DNA of 64,000 nt, taken from the NCBI GenBank assembly GCA_001797465.1, contig MGPQ01000020.1, forward strand, positions 1 through 64,000, given 5' to 3'. Made by a program: the position numbers and the translations under genes. The notes under the pieces are model-generated. The model was not told where the DNA came from and did no database searches. It saw nothing but the letters and a program-made list of their open reading frames with translations. Below are positions 26,346 through 34,421 of this stretch, piece by piece; the stretch's first letter is position 1, and every line of letters starts with the position of its first letter. The DNA is from Deltaproteobacteria bacterium GWB2_55_19. Its GTDB lineage: Bacteria > Desulfobacterota > GWC2-55-46.

Positions 26346-27307
26346 AAAAAGACGCGTCCATTCGCGCGGCTCAACGCGTCCTCGACATAGAGTCCCGCGC
26401 CGTAAGGGCCCTGAAGGACAGGCTTGATTCCAATTTTTCCAAGGCCGTTAATATGGCGCTTGGGGTGACAGGCAAGGTCGTCGTGAGCGGCATGGGCAAG
26501 AGCGGCATAGTGGGGCAAAAAATCGCGTCCACGCTCGCCTCGACCGGGACCCCGGCCTTTTTCCTCCACCCGGCCGAGGGCGTCCACGGCGACCTCGGGA
26601 TGCTGATGGGGAACGACCTCCTTATAGCCATCTCCAACTCCGGAGAGACGGAAGAGCTCATAAAGATAATCCCGGTGGTAAAGAGGATAGGGGTAGCCAT
26701 GATAGCCATGACCGGGAAGAAGCGCTCAACCCTTGCAAGGTACGCGGACGCGGTCCTCGACATTGGCGTAAAGGAAGAGGCCTGCCCGCTGGGGCTCTCG
26801 CCAACGGCCTCTACTACGGCGTGTCTTGCGATGGGCGACGCGCTCGCCGTCGCGCTCCTTGAGAAGAGGGGTTTCAAGGCCGAGGACTTCGCCTCGCTCC
26901 ATCCGGCCGGGGCGCTCGGCAGACGCCTCATGAAGGTAGAAGACCTGATGCACTCCGGGATAAACATGCCGACGGTCTCTTCCGGCACGCGGATGAAGGA
27001 CGCCATCATCGTTATGACCGGAAAGAGGATGGGGCTCGCCGGCGTATTCAAGGGTAGCAGGCTCTCGGGCATCATAACCGACGGGGACTTAAGGCGCTCG
27101 CTTGAGAAAGGCACCCCGGACCTGCTGAATAAGACCGTAGACGAGGTCATGACCAGGAACCCCAGGACGATAGAAAAGGGGGCGCTCGTTGAAGCGGCCC
27201 TTAAAAAGATGGAGGAATATTCCATAACCTCGCTTTTCGTCCTCGACGGCGCGGACGCCGTAGGGGTCGTACATATGCACGACCTCATAAGGGCGGGGGT
27301 GGTTTAG
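26342..27307 (+). CDS. kdsD: Arabinose-5-phosphate isomerase
   Basis: 321 residues of the KpsF/GutQ family: SIS domain (about 35-175) with VVSGMGKSGIVGQKIASTLASTGTP-like core and HPAEGVHGDLGM, then paired CBS domains (about 205-321). It isomerises ribulose-5-phosphate to arabinose-5-phosphate, the substrate of KdsA encoded just upstream with a 4-bp overlap. No kdsC phosphatase or lpt genes follow. Confidence 0.95.
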   Translation: MKKDASIRAAQRVLDIESRAVRALKDRLDSNFSKAVNMALGVTGKVVVSGMGKSGIVGQKIASTLASTGTPAFFLHPAEGVHGDLGMLMGNDLLIAISNSGETEELIKIIPVVKRIGVAMIAMTGKKRSTLARYADAVLDIGVKEEACPLGLSPTASTTACLAMGDALAVALLEKRGFKAEDFASLHPAGALGRRLMKVEDLMHSGINMPTVSSGTRMKDAIIVMTGKRMGLAGVFKGSRLSGIITDGDLRRSLEKGTPDLLNKTVDEVMTRNPRTIEKGALVEAALKKMEEYSITSLFVLDGADAVGVVHMHDLIRAGVV

Positions 27308-27751
27308 CCGTGCGCTGTCAACAAGGAATCTTTTGGAAGGTGAAAAATATGGGAAAGGCCCGTCCTGGCATGGTAAGCCGCGCAAATTTTTTTTCTAAAT
27401 CAGGATACTTAATGCTTGACAGCCATTTTTAGGTTGTGTATAAGGGTATTGCATTTTTGAAGGAGGGCGGCTTCGCGTGTACGATGTGTCGAGCGGGCCT
27501 TCCCGGTTACCCTTCCGATGCAGTCTCCCGTTAAAACAAAACACAACTGAATACGGGCCTTAAAAGTTGCAGGGAGTCAGTCTTTTTCGATGCAGTCTAC
27601 CACGTCACCGAGGATGTAGCGTTGACTGATGAATTTGCCTATTAACAGCTCATAGGCTTTTTTGTAGCGACCGAGTCCCAAGCGCCGTAAAGCGGCGTTA
27701 ATTCACCAGGGCAGTAATAAATATCTCAAACTTAAGAAGGAGGAAGAAAGG
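27308..27751. other. Promoter and long untranslated leader of the porin gene
   Basis: 444 bp without a convincing gene. The promoter at 27416-27444 implies a leader of about 300 nt. In it, CGATGCAGTCT(C/A)CC occurs twice (27516 and 27588), and a small hairpin CGCCG-N5-CGGCG lies about 60 nt before the start codon. Good candidate for post-transcriptional control by small RNA or protein. Confidence 0.5.
27416..27444 (+). promoter_or_regulatory. Sigma-70 promoter of the porin gene
   Basis: TTGACA (27416-27421), 17-bp spacer, TATAAG (27439-27444). Confidence 0.8.
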
Positions 27752-28963
27752 ATGAAGAGAATCTTGTTGTCAGCTTTTGCAGTTGCCATCACCGCCGCGT
27801 GGGCTGTGCCCGTCAGTGCGGCAGATGTTTCCTTGAGCGGCCAGTACAGGCTCCGCGGAGAGTACAGGAACAACGTTGATTATAACGAGGATGCCGGCGA
27901 CGACAGGGCCGCCTGGACGCAGAGGGTCAGGCTAACCGCCAACGCCAAGGCGACTGACGACACCTCCGTAAAGATCACCATTCAGGACACAAGGACCTTG
28001 GGCGCAACAGGCGTTCTTTCCGACGCCTCCACCAGCACCACCATCACCAACACCGTGGACCTCCACGAGGCCTATGTGAACATCTCGAACCTCCTCGAAC
28101 AGCCGGTAACGCTCCGCGCCGGCCGTCAGGAACTCGCCTACGGCGACGAGAGGGTCATCGGCTCCTTCAACTGGTCGAACAACGGCAGGGCCTTCGATGG
28201 TTTCAAGTTCCTTTATTCGACCGACGCCGTCAACGTGGACTTCTTCCTTACCACGGTCTCCGAGGACTCGGTTGACACAGACGCCACTTTGAACGACGAC
28301 TCTGACTTTAACGGTATCTACGCGACCCTGAAGCAGGTCATCCCGAACAACACGCTGGATGTCTACCTCCTTCACCAGACCGACAACTCTAACCTCACCC
28401 GCTACACCGTGGGCGCGAGGCTTAAGGGCGCGGCCGCGGGCGTAGACTACACCGTAGAGCTCCCGTTCCAGACCGGCGAAGAGACTGCCACGACCGATAT
28501 CAGCGCGTGGGCGCTCGCGGTTAAGGCCGGCTACACCCTCCCGACCGCTTTGAAGCTCAGGGTCGGCGGCGAGTTCGACATGGGTAGCGGCGACGACGAC
28601 GCCACCGACAACGAGAACGGCACCTGGTCTGACCTCTACCCGACCAACCATGCCCACTTCGGCTATGCCGATGTGACCGGCGCCAACAGCTGGGCCAACC
28701 TTACCGCCTGGAGCGTAAACGGGACCCTCGATCTGAACGAGAAGACCAAGCTCTATGCCGCCTACTGGAACTACACCAAGACGGAAGTTGTCTCCGGTGC
28801 TGAGGACGCGGTCGGCAGCGAAATCGACGTGACCGCGACCTACAAGTACAACAACGCGGTAACTGCCGAAGTCGGCGTATCCCGCTTCTTCGTCGGCGAC
28901 GCCACTGCGGTGGATGGCGACGACCAGGACTGGGCTTACCTCATGCTTACGGCCAACTTCTAA
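27752..28963 (+). CDS. Outer-membrane beta-barrel porin (alginate-export/porin type)
   Basis: 403 residues with a signal peptide cut near ALA-type site VPVSAAD (1-24). The mature part alternates short hydrophobic strands and Asp/Asn-rich loops and ends in Phe (MLTANF), the usual signal for outer-membrane assembly. Strand-like segments such as VSLSGQYRLRGEYR, QRVRLTANAK, VTLRAGRQELAYGDERVIG resemble the alginate-export barrel family, in which RQE/GDERV motifs recur. Strong promoter, AAGGAGG site and a perfect terminator suggest an abundant monocistronic product. Substrate unknown. Confidence 0.8.
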   Translation: MKRILLSAFAVAITAAWAVPVSAADVSLSGQYRLRGEYRNNVDYNEDAGDDRAAWTQRVRLTANAKATDDTSVKITIQDTRTLGATGVLSDASTSTTITNTVDLHEAYVNISNLLEQPVTLRAGRQELAYGDERVIGSFNWSNNGRAFDGFKFLYSTDAVNVDFFLTTVSEDSVDTDATLNDDSDFNGIYATLKQVIPNNTLDVYLLHQTDNSNLTRYTVGARLKGAAAGVDYTVELPFQTGEETATTDISAWALAVKAGYTLPTALKLRVGGEFDMGSGDDDATDNENGTWSDLYPTNHAHFGYADVTGANSWANLTAWSVNGTLDLNEKTKLYAAYWNYTKTEVVSGAEDAVGSEIDVTATYKYNNAVTAEVGVSRFFVGDATAVDGDDQDWAYLMLTANF

Positions 28964-28986
28964 TCTTTGGATTGGAAGCAGTATCA

Positions 28987-29023
28987 GAGAGGGGCAGGTT
29001 ATCCTGCCCCTCTCTTTTTTTTT
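28987..29023 (+). terminator. Strong terminator after the porin gene
   Basis: GAGAGGGGCAGG / CCTGCCCCTCTC with a TTAT loop and nine T residues. Confidence 0.92.
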
Positions 29024-29152
29024 CGGGCCGGTTCCGCGTCGATTTGACAAAACCCTTTTTTCTGCTATAACTTCCCCATACGTCCCCATACGCCATTTTT
29101 AACCCGACCCCGCTTGAATTTCTTTGCTTTTGCGGCCCTTAAAGGCCGGATA

Positions 29153-29195
29153 CTGACAAAAGTCATTTAATACGTACTCCAATCTTTACTATATT
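29153..29195 (+). promoter_or_regulatory. Promoter of the haem-copper operon with CRP/FNR-type box
   Basis: CTGACAAAAGTCAT (29153-29166) is a dyad with TGA-N6-TCA geometry. The promoter reads TTAATA (29167-29172), 17-bp spacer, TATATT (29190-29195). The box centre is about 42 bp upstream of the expected start (29202), as for class II activation by CRP/FNR-family proteins. Confidence 0.6.
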
Positions 29196-29227
29196 AAAGC
29201 GAAGCAAATTCGAAAGGAGGCAGGGCT

Positions 29228-29389
29228 ATGCACGAGAAGAGGGAAGATGGGCCTATCCCGGCGGGGCAGAGGTTTTACGACAACATCTTTTTGCTTTTGG
29301 TCCTGGGGGTTGTAGTCCCTACGCTAATCTATACGGTTTGGGGCCTTGTGGAGATTATGTACATCCCCAGACTGCCCATAGTCCCCTAA
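29228..29389 (+). CDS. Small single-helix membrane protein of the haem-copper operon
   Basis: 53 residues (MHEKREDGPIP...RLPIVP), ATG at 29228 behind the excellent site GAAAGGAGG. One membrane helix (about 20-44, LLLVLGVVVPTLIYTVWGLV). It is 11 bp before the subunit II gene and lies first in the operon. Likely a small accessory subunit of the enzyme, comparable in size to CbaD-type proteins, but sequence alone does not prove a family. Confidence 0.7.
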   Translation: MHEKREDGPIPAGQRFYDNIFLLLVLGVVVPTLIYTVWGLVEIMYIPRLPIVP

Positions 29390-29400
29390 GGAGGAAGGAA

Positions 29401-29925
29401 ATGGCGATTCATGAGCCCGAGAGAATATGGTGGAACCCGCTTAGCAAGGATGAAAGGGTATGGGTCGGCGTAGCGCTTATCTGGATGCTCGTCTCCTTTA
29501 TATTCATGCCGATCTATCACCTGGTAGGTTCGCAGAACCCGCCTTCGACGACATACTCGGTCAAGGCCGATGACTTCGACAAGCTCGTCGAGGGTATGGT
29601 CAGCAAGTATAAGGTGGGCGAAGAGAACGGCTTTCCGGTAGTCCACCCGGACCCCTCGGAGCCCGTCTTCATAAGGGCCTCGATGTGGCAGTGGTACCCG
29701 ATACTCGAGCTTGAGAAGGGCAAGACCTACAAGGTGCACCTCTCGTCGATTGACATCCAGCACGGGTTTTCGCTCCAGCCGATAAACATGAACCTGATGG
29801 CCCTGCCCGGCTACGACTATGTGATCAAGCTCACGCCCACCTCAGCGGGCGAGTTCCACATAGTCTGCAACGAGTACTGCGGGGTCGGCCACCACACGAT
29901 GGTCGGAAAGATGTACGTAAAGTAA
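29401..29925 (+). CDS. Haem-copper reductase subunit II with CuA centre
   Basis: 174 residues from the ATG at 29401 (GGAGGAAGGAA upstream). One N-terminal membrane helix (about 21-41) and a periplasmic cupredoxin domain. The CuA ligands are complete: His121, Cys156, Glu158, Cys160, His164 and Met167 in the CNEYCGVGHHTM motif. Trp96 and Trp98 in MWQWYP resemble the aromatic electron entry of cytochrome oxidases. The single helix and short length match subunit II of ba3-type (B-family) enzymes. It takes electrons from a cytochrome c or copper protein and passes them to subunit I. Confidence 0.9.
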   Translation: MAIHEPERIWWNPLSKDERVWVGVALIWMLVSFIFMPIYHLVGSQNPPSTTYSVKADDFDKLVEGMVSKYKVGEENGFPVVHPDPSEPVFIRASMWQWYPILELEKGKTYKVHLSSIDIQHGFSLQPINMNLMALPGYDYVIKLTPTSAGEFHIVCNEYCGVGHHTMVGKMYVK

Positions 29926-29948
29926 TCTGAAGAGACAGGAGGCCTGAA

Positions 29949-30083
29949 ATGCCGAAATACGACCACAGAGAAGAGATGGAGGCGCCTGGGGTATTCGTTC
30001 TGGCGTTGATATTCCTCGCGGTGTTTATTGTGATCTGGTTCGCCCACCTCAAATGGCTCTCGAACATCTGGGGCATACAATAA
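29949..30083 (+). CDS. Subunit IIa-like small membrane protein
   Basis: 44 residues (MPKYDHREEMEAPG then one helix VFVLALIFLAVFIVIWFAHL). Size, position between subunits II and I and the PGVFVLALIFL pattern match subunit IIa of ba3-type oxidases, which supplies the helix missing from the short subunit II. Too short to be found by length-limited gene callers. Ribosome site GACAGGAGG. Confidence 0.75.
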   Translation: MPKYDHREEMEAPGVFVLALIFLAVFIVIWFAHLKWLSNIWGIQ

Positions 30084-30168
30084 GATCGCGGTTTTAAGCG
30101 TTTTGAGCTGGCGCGCCTGTCAGACAGACCGGAAGCGGCTTTTGGACGCGCGCCTGAAGGACGGCTTC

Positions 30169-30214
30169 CTGAGGAAAGTCATTTTCCTGAAAACAGGGCC
30201 ATGTATAATACATG
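30169..30214 (+). promoter_or_regulatory. Internal promoter of subunit I with CRP/FNR-type box and dyad
   Basis: CTGAGGAAAGTCAT (30169-30182) is 12/14 identical to the box at 29153. The -10 TATAAT (30204-30209) lies in the perfect dyad CATGTATAATACATG (30200-30214). The box centre is about 41 bp before the expected start at 30216. No good -35 is visible, as expected for an activator-dependent promoter. Confidence 0.6.
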
Positions 30215-30275
30215 CCTGAAAAGACGATCAGAGGCAGGCGCACGGTTAACTTTGAATTGGAGGTGTTAGACAGAT

Positions 30276-31793
30276 ATGGCAAATACTGACTTCAGGATAT
30301 GTTCCCTGTCCGGGCTCAAGATAAGCAGAAGCAGCGAGCTCCTGATCAGGTGGAACCTGATAGCGGCCTTCGCGACGCTGGCCGTCGGCGGGCTCATGGG
30401 CCTCCTGGTGCTCCTCACGAGGTGGCCGAGCGTGCACCTCCTGCCGGTTGAGCACTATTACAGGTTCCTGACGGCCCACGGCCTGGACGCGCTGCTCGCG
30501 TGGATAATCTTTTTTGAGATAGCGCTCGTCCACTTTACCTCAGCCGTGCTCCTGGGCACGCGGTCTTATGTGACGTGGCTCGGCTGGGTGGCCTTCGCGC
30601 TCATGCTCATAGGCGGGGCCCTCATTAACACGATAGTAGTCCTCGGCAGGGCAGACGTGATGTTCACGTCATACGTGCCGCTCAAGGCGGACCCGCTCTA
30701 CTACCTCGGGGTGATCCTCTTCGCCGTCGGCGCCCTCATCGGGTTCATACATTTTTTCATAAACATCGTCCTTTCAAAGAGGGACGGCGGGTTTAAGAGG
30801 TCGCTCCCGCTCGGGAGCTTCGGACTCGCCGCCGCGAGCATCATCGGCATCCTTACCCTCGCACACGGCGCGGCCATATTCCTCCCGACGCTCCTCTGGT
30901 CGATGGACGTCATCCCGACGATAGACCCGTCGGCTTACAGGCTCGTATTCTGGGGCCTCGGGCACTCGTCCCAGCAGATCAACGTCTGCGCGATGGTCGC
31001 CGTATGGTACATGACCTCCGCCTTCGTCGTTGGCGGCAAGCCCGTTAACGAGAAGCTCTCAAGGACGGCGTTTGTCCTTTATATACTCTTTATAAACCTG
31101 GCCTCGGAGCACCACCTCCTTGTCGACCCGGTCCTCTCCAGCTGGCACAAGGTAGTGAACACGAGTTACATGATGCATCTGGCGGTGCTCGCTTCCATGA
31201 TACACGCCTTCGCCATACCCGCCTCGATGGAGGTTGCTTTAAGGAAACAGGGCTACACGAGAGGCCTCTTCGAATGGCTCAAAAAAGCCCCCTGGGGTAA
31301 CCCGGCATTCTCGGGCGTCATTATCTCGATAGTCCTCTTCGGGTTCCTTGGCGGCATCACCGGCGTCATATTCGGGACAGAGCAGTTCGCCATTATCCGC
31401 CACAACACCTTCGCGATAACCGGCCACTTCCACGGCACCGTCGTCGCGGGCACGACCATTGCTTTCATGGCGTTCACATACCTCCTTATCCCCTTCATCT
31501 TCAAGAGGGAGCTTATCTGGAAGGGGTTCGCCGCTATCCAGCCGTGGCTCTACGGGGCCGGGGTCGCGACGCTCTCCATCGGCATGATGAGTGCGGGTTC
31601 CTTCGGCGTGCCGAGAAGGCACTATGACATCACGTTCTCCGGCGCCCCGTTCTCATTCACCTTCGACCCGGCGATTGACATGTTCATGTCGATGATGGGT
31701 GTCGGGGGCGTGCTTGCCGCCGCCGGCGGGCTCCTCTTTATACTCATTGCCTTCGGCTCGATCATCTTCGGAAAGAAGCTGGAACAGCAGTAG
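30276..31793 (+). CDS. Haem-copper reductase subunit I, B-type-like, lacking the crosslinked Tyr
   Basis: 505 residues, about 12-13 membrane helices. Metal ligands present: His68 (low-spin haem, TAHGLDALLAW), His230, His279 and His280 (copper site, GLGHSS and SEHHLLVDP), His384 and His386 (haems, TGHFHGTVV). In oxygen reductases of the A and B families the copper-site His is followed four residues later by a Tyr that is covalently linked to it (HPxxY). Here the stretch is HSSQQ, so Gln234 replaces Tyr. It is otherwise most like B-family (ba3) enzymes. Either an unusual oxidase or, by this feature, a CuA-type nitric oxide reductase. Confidence 0.88.
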   Translation: MANTDFRICSLSGLKISRSSELLIRWNLIAAFATLAVGGLMGLLVLLTRWPSVHLLPVEHYYRFLTAHGLDALLAWIIFFEIALVHFTSAVLLGTRSYVTWLGWVAFALMLIGGALINTIVVLGRADVMFTSYVPLKADPLYYLGVILFAVGALIGFIHFFINIVLSKRDGGFKRSLPLGSFGLAAASIIGILTLAHGAAIFLPTLLWSMDVIPTIDPSAYRLVFWGLGHSSQQINVCAMVAVWYMTSAFVVGGKPVNEKLSRTAFVLYILFINLASEHHLLVDPVLSSWHKVVNTSYMMHLAVLASMIHAFAIPASMEVALRKQGYTRGLFEWLKKAPWGNPAFSGVIISIVLFGFLGGITGVIFGTEQFAIIRHNTFAITGHFHGTVVAGTTIAFMAFTYLLIPFIFKRELIWKGFAAIQPWLYGAGVATLSIGMMSAGSFGVPRRHYDITFSGAPFSFTFDPAIDMFMSMMGVGGVLAAAGGLLFILIAFGSIIFGKKLEQQ

Positions 31794-31808
31794 ACGGATT
31801 TTCATCCG

Positions 31809-31838
31809 GGCCGCGCCTTTGGGCGCGGCCTTTTTTTT
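31809..31838 (+). terminator. Terminator between subunit I and SCO genes
   Basis: GGCCGCGCC / GGCGCGGCC followed by eight T residues. Confidence 0.92.
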
Positions 31839-31947
31839 AGCCGCGCCGCTGTTGTTGCGGGCCTTGTGATGATATGATAACCGTTGACAGGTTATAGTGG
31901 ATGAAACGCCGGACGAGAGGCACTCCGTTTTCACATCCCTTCGACAA

Positions 31948-31989
31948 TTGATAAAAATCATACAATACGCCCTCCTCATGCGGTAAATT
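31948..31989 (+). promoter_or_regulatory. Promoter of the SCO gene with FNR-like box
   Basis: TTGATAAAAATCAT (31948-31961) matches the FNR consensus TTGAT-N4-ATCAA at 9 of 10 positions. With TAAATT (31984-31989) as -10 the box centre is 41.5 bp before the expected start at 31996. Confidence 0.6.
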
Positions 31990-32048
31990 GGCCTTGTGAC
32001 CTGAGTGCAGAGCACGTCCCCCTTTTTTGTAATCCGAGGAGCCTCCCG

Positions 32049-32876
32049 ATGTGCATCAAAAAAAAACGCGCGATATTAGTCTCAGTAGCGGCGCTTATCA
32101 TGTTCGTACTTTCAGGCTTCGGCGCCTCCGCAAAGGACGCGGACATGCAGGAGCTCAAGGACGCCTTTGATGCATCCGTTGCCGTTGAGGGGGCAAGAGT
32201 CGGAGACTACGCGCTCATTGACCAGGACGGGAGGCGTTTCATGCTCTCCGATTATTTCAGGGAGAACGGAAAGCCGCTCGTCGTAAGTTTCATCTACACC
32301 TCCTGCCCGGAGGTCTGTCCGACCATAACCGCAAGGCTTAAGTCAGCGACGGATAACGCCAGGGCGAAGTTCGGAGACAGGTTCAGAGTCCTCTCGGTCG
32401 GATTTGACACGGAGAACGACACGAGCGCGGCGCTTAAGAAATACGGGCTTAAATACACGAAGGACTTCGCCTCGTTCACCTTTGCGGCGGCCTCCCCGGA
32501 GACCGCAAGGAAGATGACCGAAGACTTCGGTTTCTTCTGGAAGAAGAAGGCCGACGGGAGTTTCGACCACATAGACATGGTGACTGTCGTGAACCACGAC
32601 GGGGTCATATACAAGCAGGTCTACTCGATGAGGACGCAGGGCGCCACCCTCGGCTCCAGGCTCGAGGAGCTCCTGACCGGCAAGCCCATAGGCAAGGGAG
32701 ACGCGTCGCTCATAGACAAGCTGAAATACTTCTGTTACAGGTACGACCCGTACACAGGGGAGTACGTGCTGGATTACCCCGTCTTTTTAAGCGTCTTCAT
32801 ACAGCTCGCCGTGATACTCACCATAGTCTACGCGGTATGGGGGAAGATGATCATGGCGCGCCTCAGGAAGGGTTAG
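32049..32876 (+). CDS. SCO1/SenC/PrrC family copper chaperone
   Basis: 275 residues. N-terminal membrane or signal segment (8-27), thioredoxin-fold SCO domain with the copper ligands Cys86 and Cys90 (TSCPEVCPT) and His174 (FDHIDMV), then a C-terminal extension with DPYTGEYVLDY and a membrane helix (about 248-268), a form common in deltaproteobacteria and Aquificae. SCO proteins deliver copper to the CuA centre, here that of the subunit II encoded 2 kb upstream. The start follows CCGAGGAGC. Separate promoter, but the cytochrome b fusion gene follows after 9 bp. Confidence 0.92.
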   Translation: MCIKKKRAILVSVAALIMFVLSGFGASAKDADMQELKDAFDASVAVEGARVGDYALIDQDGRRFMLSDYFRENGKPLVVSFIYTSCPEVCPTITARLKSATDNARAKFGDRFRVLSVGFDTENDTSAALKKYGLKYTKDFASFTFAAASPETARKMTEDFGFFWKKKADGSFDHIDMVTVVNHDGVIYKQVYSMRTQGATLGSRLEELLTGKPIGKGDASLIDKLKYFCYRYDPYTGEYVLDYPVFLSVFIQLAVILTIVYAVWGKMIMARLRKG

Positions 32877-32885
32877 GGAGTGGAA

Positions 32886-34415
32886 ATGGGAGAAAAAACG
32901 GGGTTCAGAGGCGCGGGCCTCGCTGAAAGGGCATGGCTCGCGATCGAGAGGCTTCTAAGCGGCGTAGTCGAGTCCGAGTACAACCCGCTCTATTATCTCG
33001 GCGCCATCAGCATATTCTTCCTCTGGATAATACTCGTAACAGGCGTGTACCTCTTCCTCTTCTACGACATATCGGCAAGGGGCGCGTACGCGTCCGTGCA
33101 ATCGCTCACGATAACGCAGTGGTACCTCGGCGGCGTCATGAGGTCGCTCCACCGGTACGCCTCCGACGGCCTTATAATAACGATGCTCCTCCACGCCTTC
33201 CGGTGTTTCATTACAGGCAGGTACAGGCACTGGCGATGGCTCGCCTGGGTCTCCGGCGTCGCCATCGCCTGGGTCGTCTGGATAGGCGGCATCTTCGGCT
33301 ACTGGATGGTCTGGGACGAGCGGGCCAAACTAATAGCGACGCTTTCGGCGCGGATGATAGAGAGCATCCCGATATTCGGGCTTCCGCTCTCCTTAAACTT
33401 CGCGCGCGTGGAGAGCCTCACTGACCAGCTCTTCTATATAATCCTATTCATACACTTCTCGACCGCGTTCCTCCTCTTCATCCTCATCCTCGTCCACATA
33501 GTTAGGGTAACCAGGGCGGTCATAAACCCGCCGAGGGTAGCGGCGTACGGCATAATCATCGCGCTCCTCGCGCTCTCGTTCATAAAGCCGGCTCTAAGCG
33601 GGGCCCCGGCGGATCTAAAGAGGCTCTCGGAGGCGGTCCCGTTCGACTGGCTCTTCATGTTCATATTCCCGTTCCTGAACTGGGTCTCCGCGCGCTCCCT
33701 CTGGGGCTTTATCGTAGCAACGACGCTCATCCTGGCCGTCGTCCCGTGGCTGGGCAGGAGGAACAGGAAGCCCCCGGCGAAGGTCGCGCTCGAGAACTGC
33801 ACCGGATGCGAGCTCTGCATGGAGGACTGCCCGTACCAGGCTATTATGATGAGGCCGAGGACCGACGGACTGTCTTACCCCCTGGAGGCCGCGGTGGTGG
33901 ACAAGCGTTGCGCGAGTTGCGGGATATGCGTCGGGGCCTGCGACTACAAGGCCATCGACCTCCCGGACATGACCGAGGGGACGGTAAAGGCCGAAATAGC
34001 GAGGCTTGCTTCCGAGCTTAAGGAGAAGGCCGAAGGGAGAAGGGTCGTAGTCTTCGCCTGCGCGAAAGGCCCCGGGCCAGGCTTACTATCAGGCGGCAAT
34101 GGAACCATCAACGGCTTAGACTGGGCCCGCGTTGTCGCGCTCCCCTGTATAGGGATGCTCCAGCCCTCGATGATCTCGAGTGCGCTCGACAAGGGCGTTG
34201 ACGGCGTATTTATCGCCTCATGCGCTCAAGGGGACTGCCATTACAGGAAAGGGGCCGACTGGCTCTCCGCCAGGCTCGCCGGTTTCAGGCCGCCTGTCGT
34301 GAAAAAATCCCTGGACAGGTCCCGGATAAGGATCGAATACCTCTCGGCCGTCGAGGGGGACGCGTTCATAAAGGGTCTCACCGCCTTCAGGGAAGGCCTC
34401 AAGGCAAGGAGTTAG
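32886..34415 (+). CDS. Fusion: cytochrome b, two-cluster ferredoxin, MvhD domain
   Basis: 509 residues from ATG 32886 (GGGAG upstream). Part 1 (about 30-290) is a bc1/b6-type cytochrome b with two bis-His haem pairs, His89/His190 and His103/His204 (each pair member 14 apart in its helix), plus later helices and a PFDW motif where quinol-oxidising cytochromes have PEWY. Part 2 (300-360) carries two CxxCxxC-x3-C [4Fe-4S] motifs. Part 3 (385-500) is MvhD/FlpD-like with Cys392, Cys421, Cys446 and Cys451 (FACAKG, LPCIGMLQPSM, SCAQGDCHY). MvhD normally links hydrogenase or formate dehydrogenase to heterodisulfide reductase. Here it would join soluble electron carriers to the quinone pool or to the neighbouring terminal reductase. 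Confidence 0.88.
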   Translation: MGEKTGFRGAGLAERAWLAIERLLSGVVESEYNPLYYLGAISIFFLWIILVTGVYLFLFYDISARGAYASVQSLTITQWYLGGVMRSLHRYASDGLIITMLLHAFRCFITGRYRHWRWLAWVSGVAIAWVVWIGGIFGYWMVWDERAKLIATLSARMIESIPIFGLPLSLNFARVESLTDQLFYIILFIHFSTAFLLFILILVHIVRVTRAVINPPRVAAYGIIIALLALSFIKPALSGAPADLKRLSEAVPFDWLFMFIFPFLNWVSARSLWGFIVATTLILAVVPWLGRRNRKPPAKVALENCTGCELCMEDCPYQAIMMRPRTDGLSYPLEAAVVDKRCASCGICVGACDYKAIDLPDMTEGTVKAEIARLASELKEKAEGRRVVVFACAKGPGPGLLSGGNGTINGLDWARVVALPCIGMLQPSMISSALDKGVDGVFIASCAQGDCHYRKGADWLSARLAGFRPPVVKKSLDRSRIRIEYLSAVEGDAFIKGLTAFREGLKARS

Positions 34416-34421
34416 GGAGAT

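Noticed and set aside
27349-27432. 27-residue open frame upstream of the porin
   Set aside because: Lies across the promoter -35 region, so it would not be in the porin mRNA; no similarity seen.
27932-29089. 385-residue open frame antisense to the porin gene
   Set aside because: Runs through the porin terminator and reads as low-complexity Gly/Val/Arg; the porin has a signal peptide and C-terminal Phe.
30200-30214. NsrR operator
   Set aside because: NsrR sites have ATGYAT halves separated by about five bases; here only one base separates them. Kept only as an unexplained dyad.
31884-31915. TTGACA at 31884 as SCO promoter
   Set aside because: No acceptable -10 at 16-18 bp; the FNR-box promoter further down fits better.
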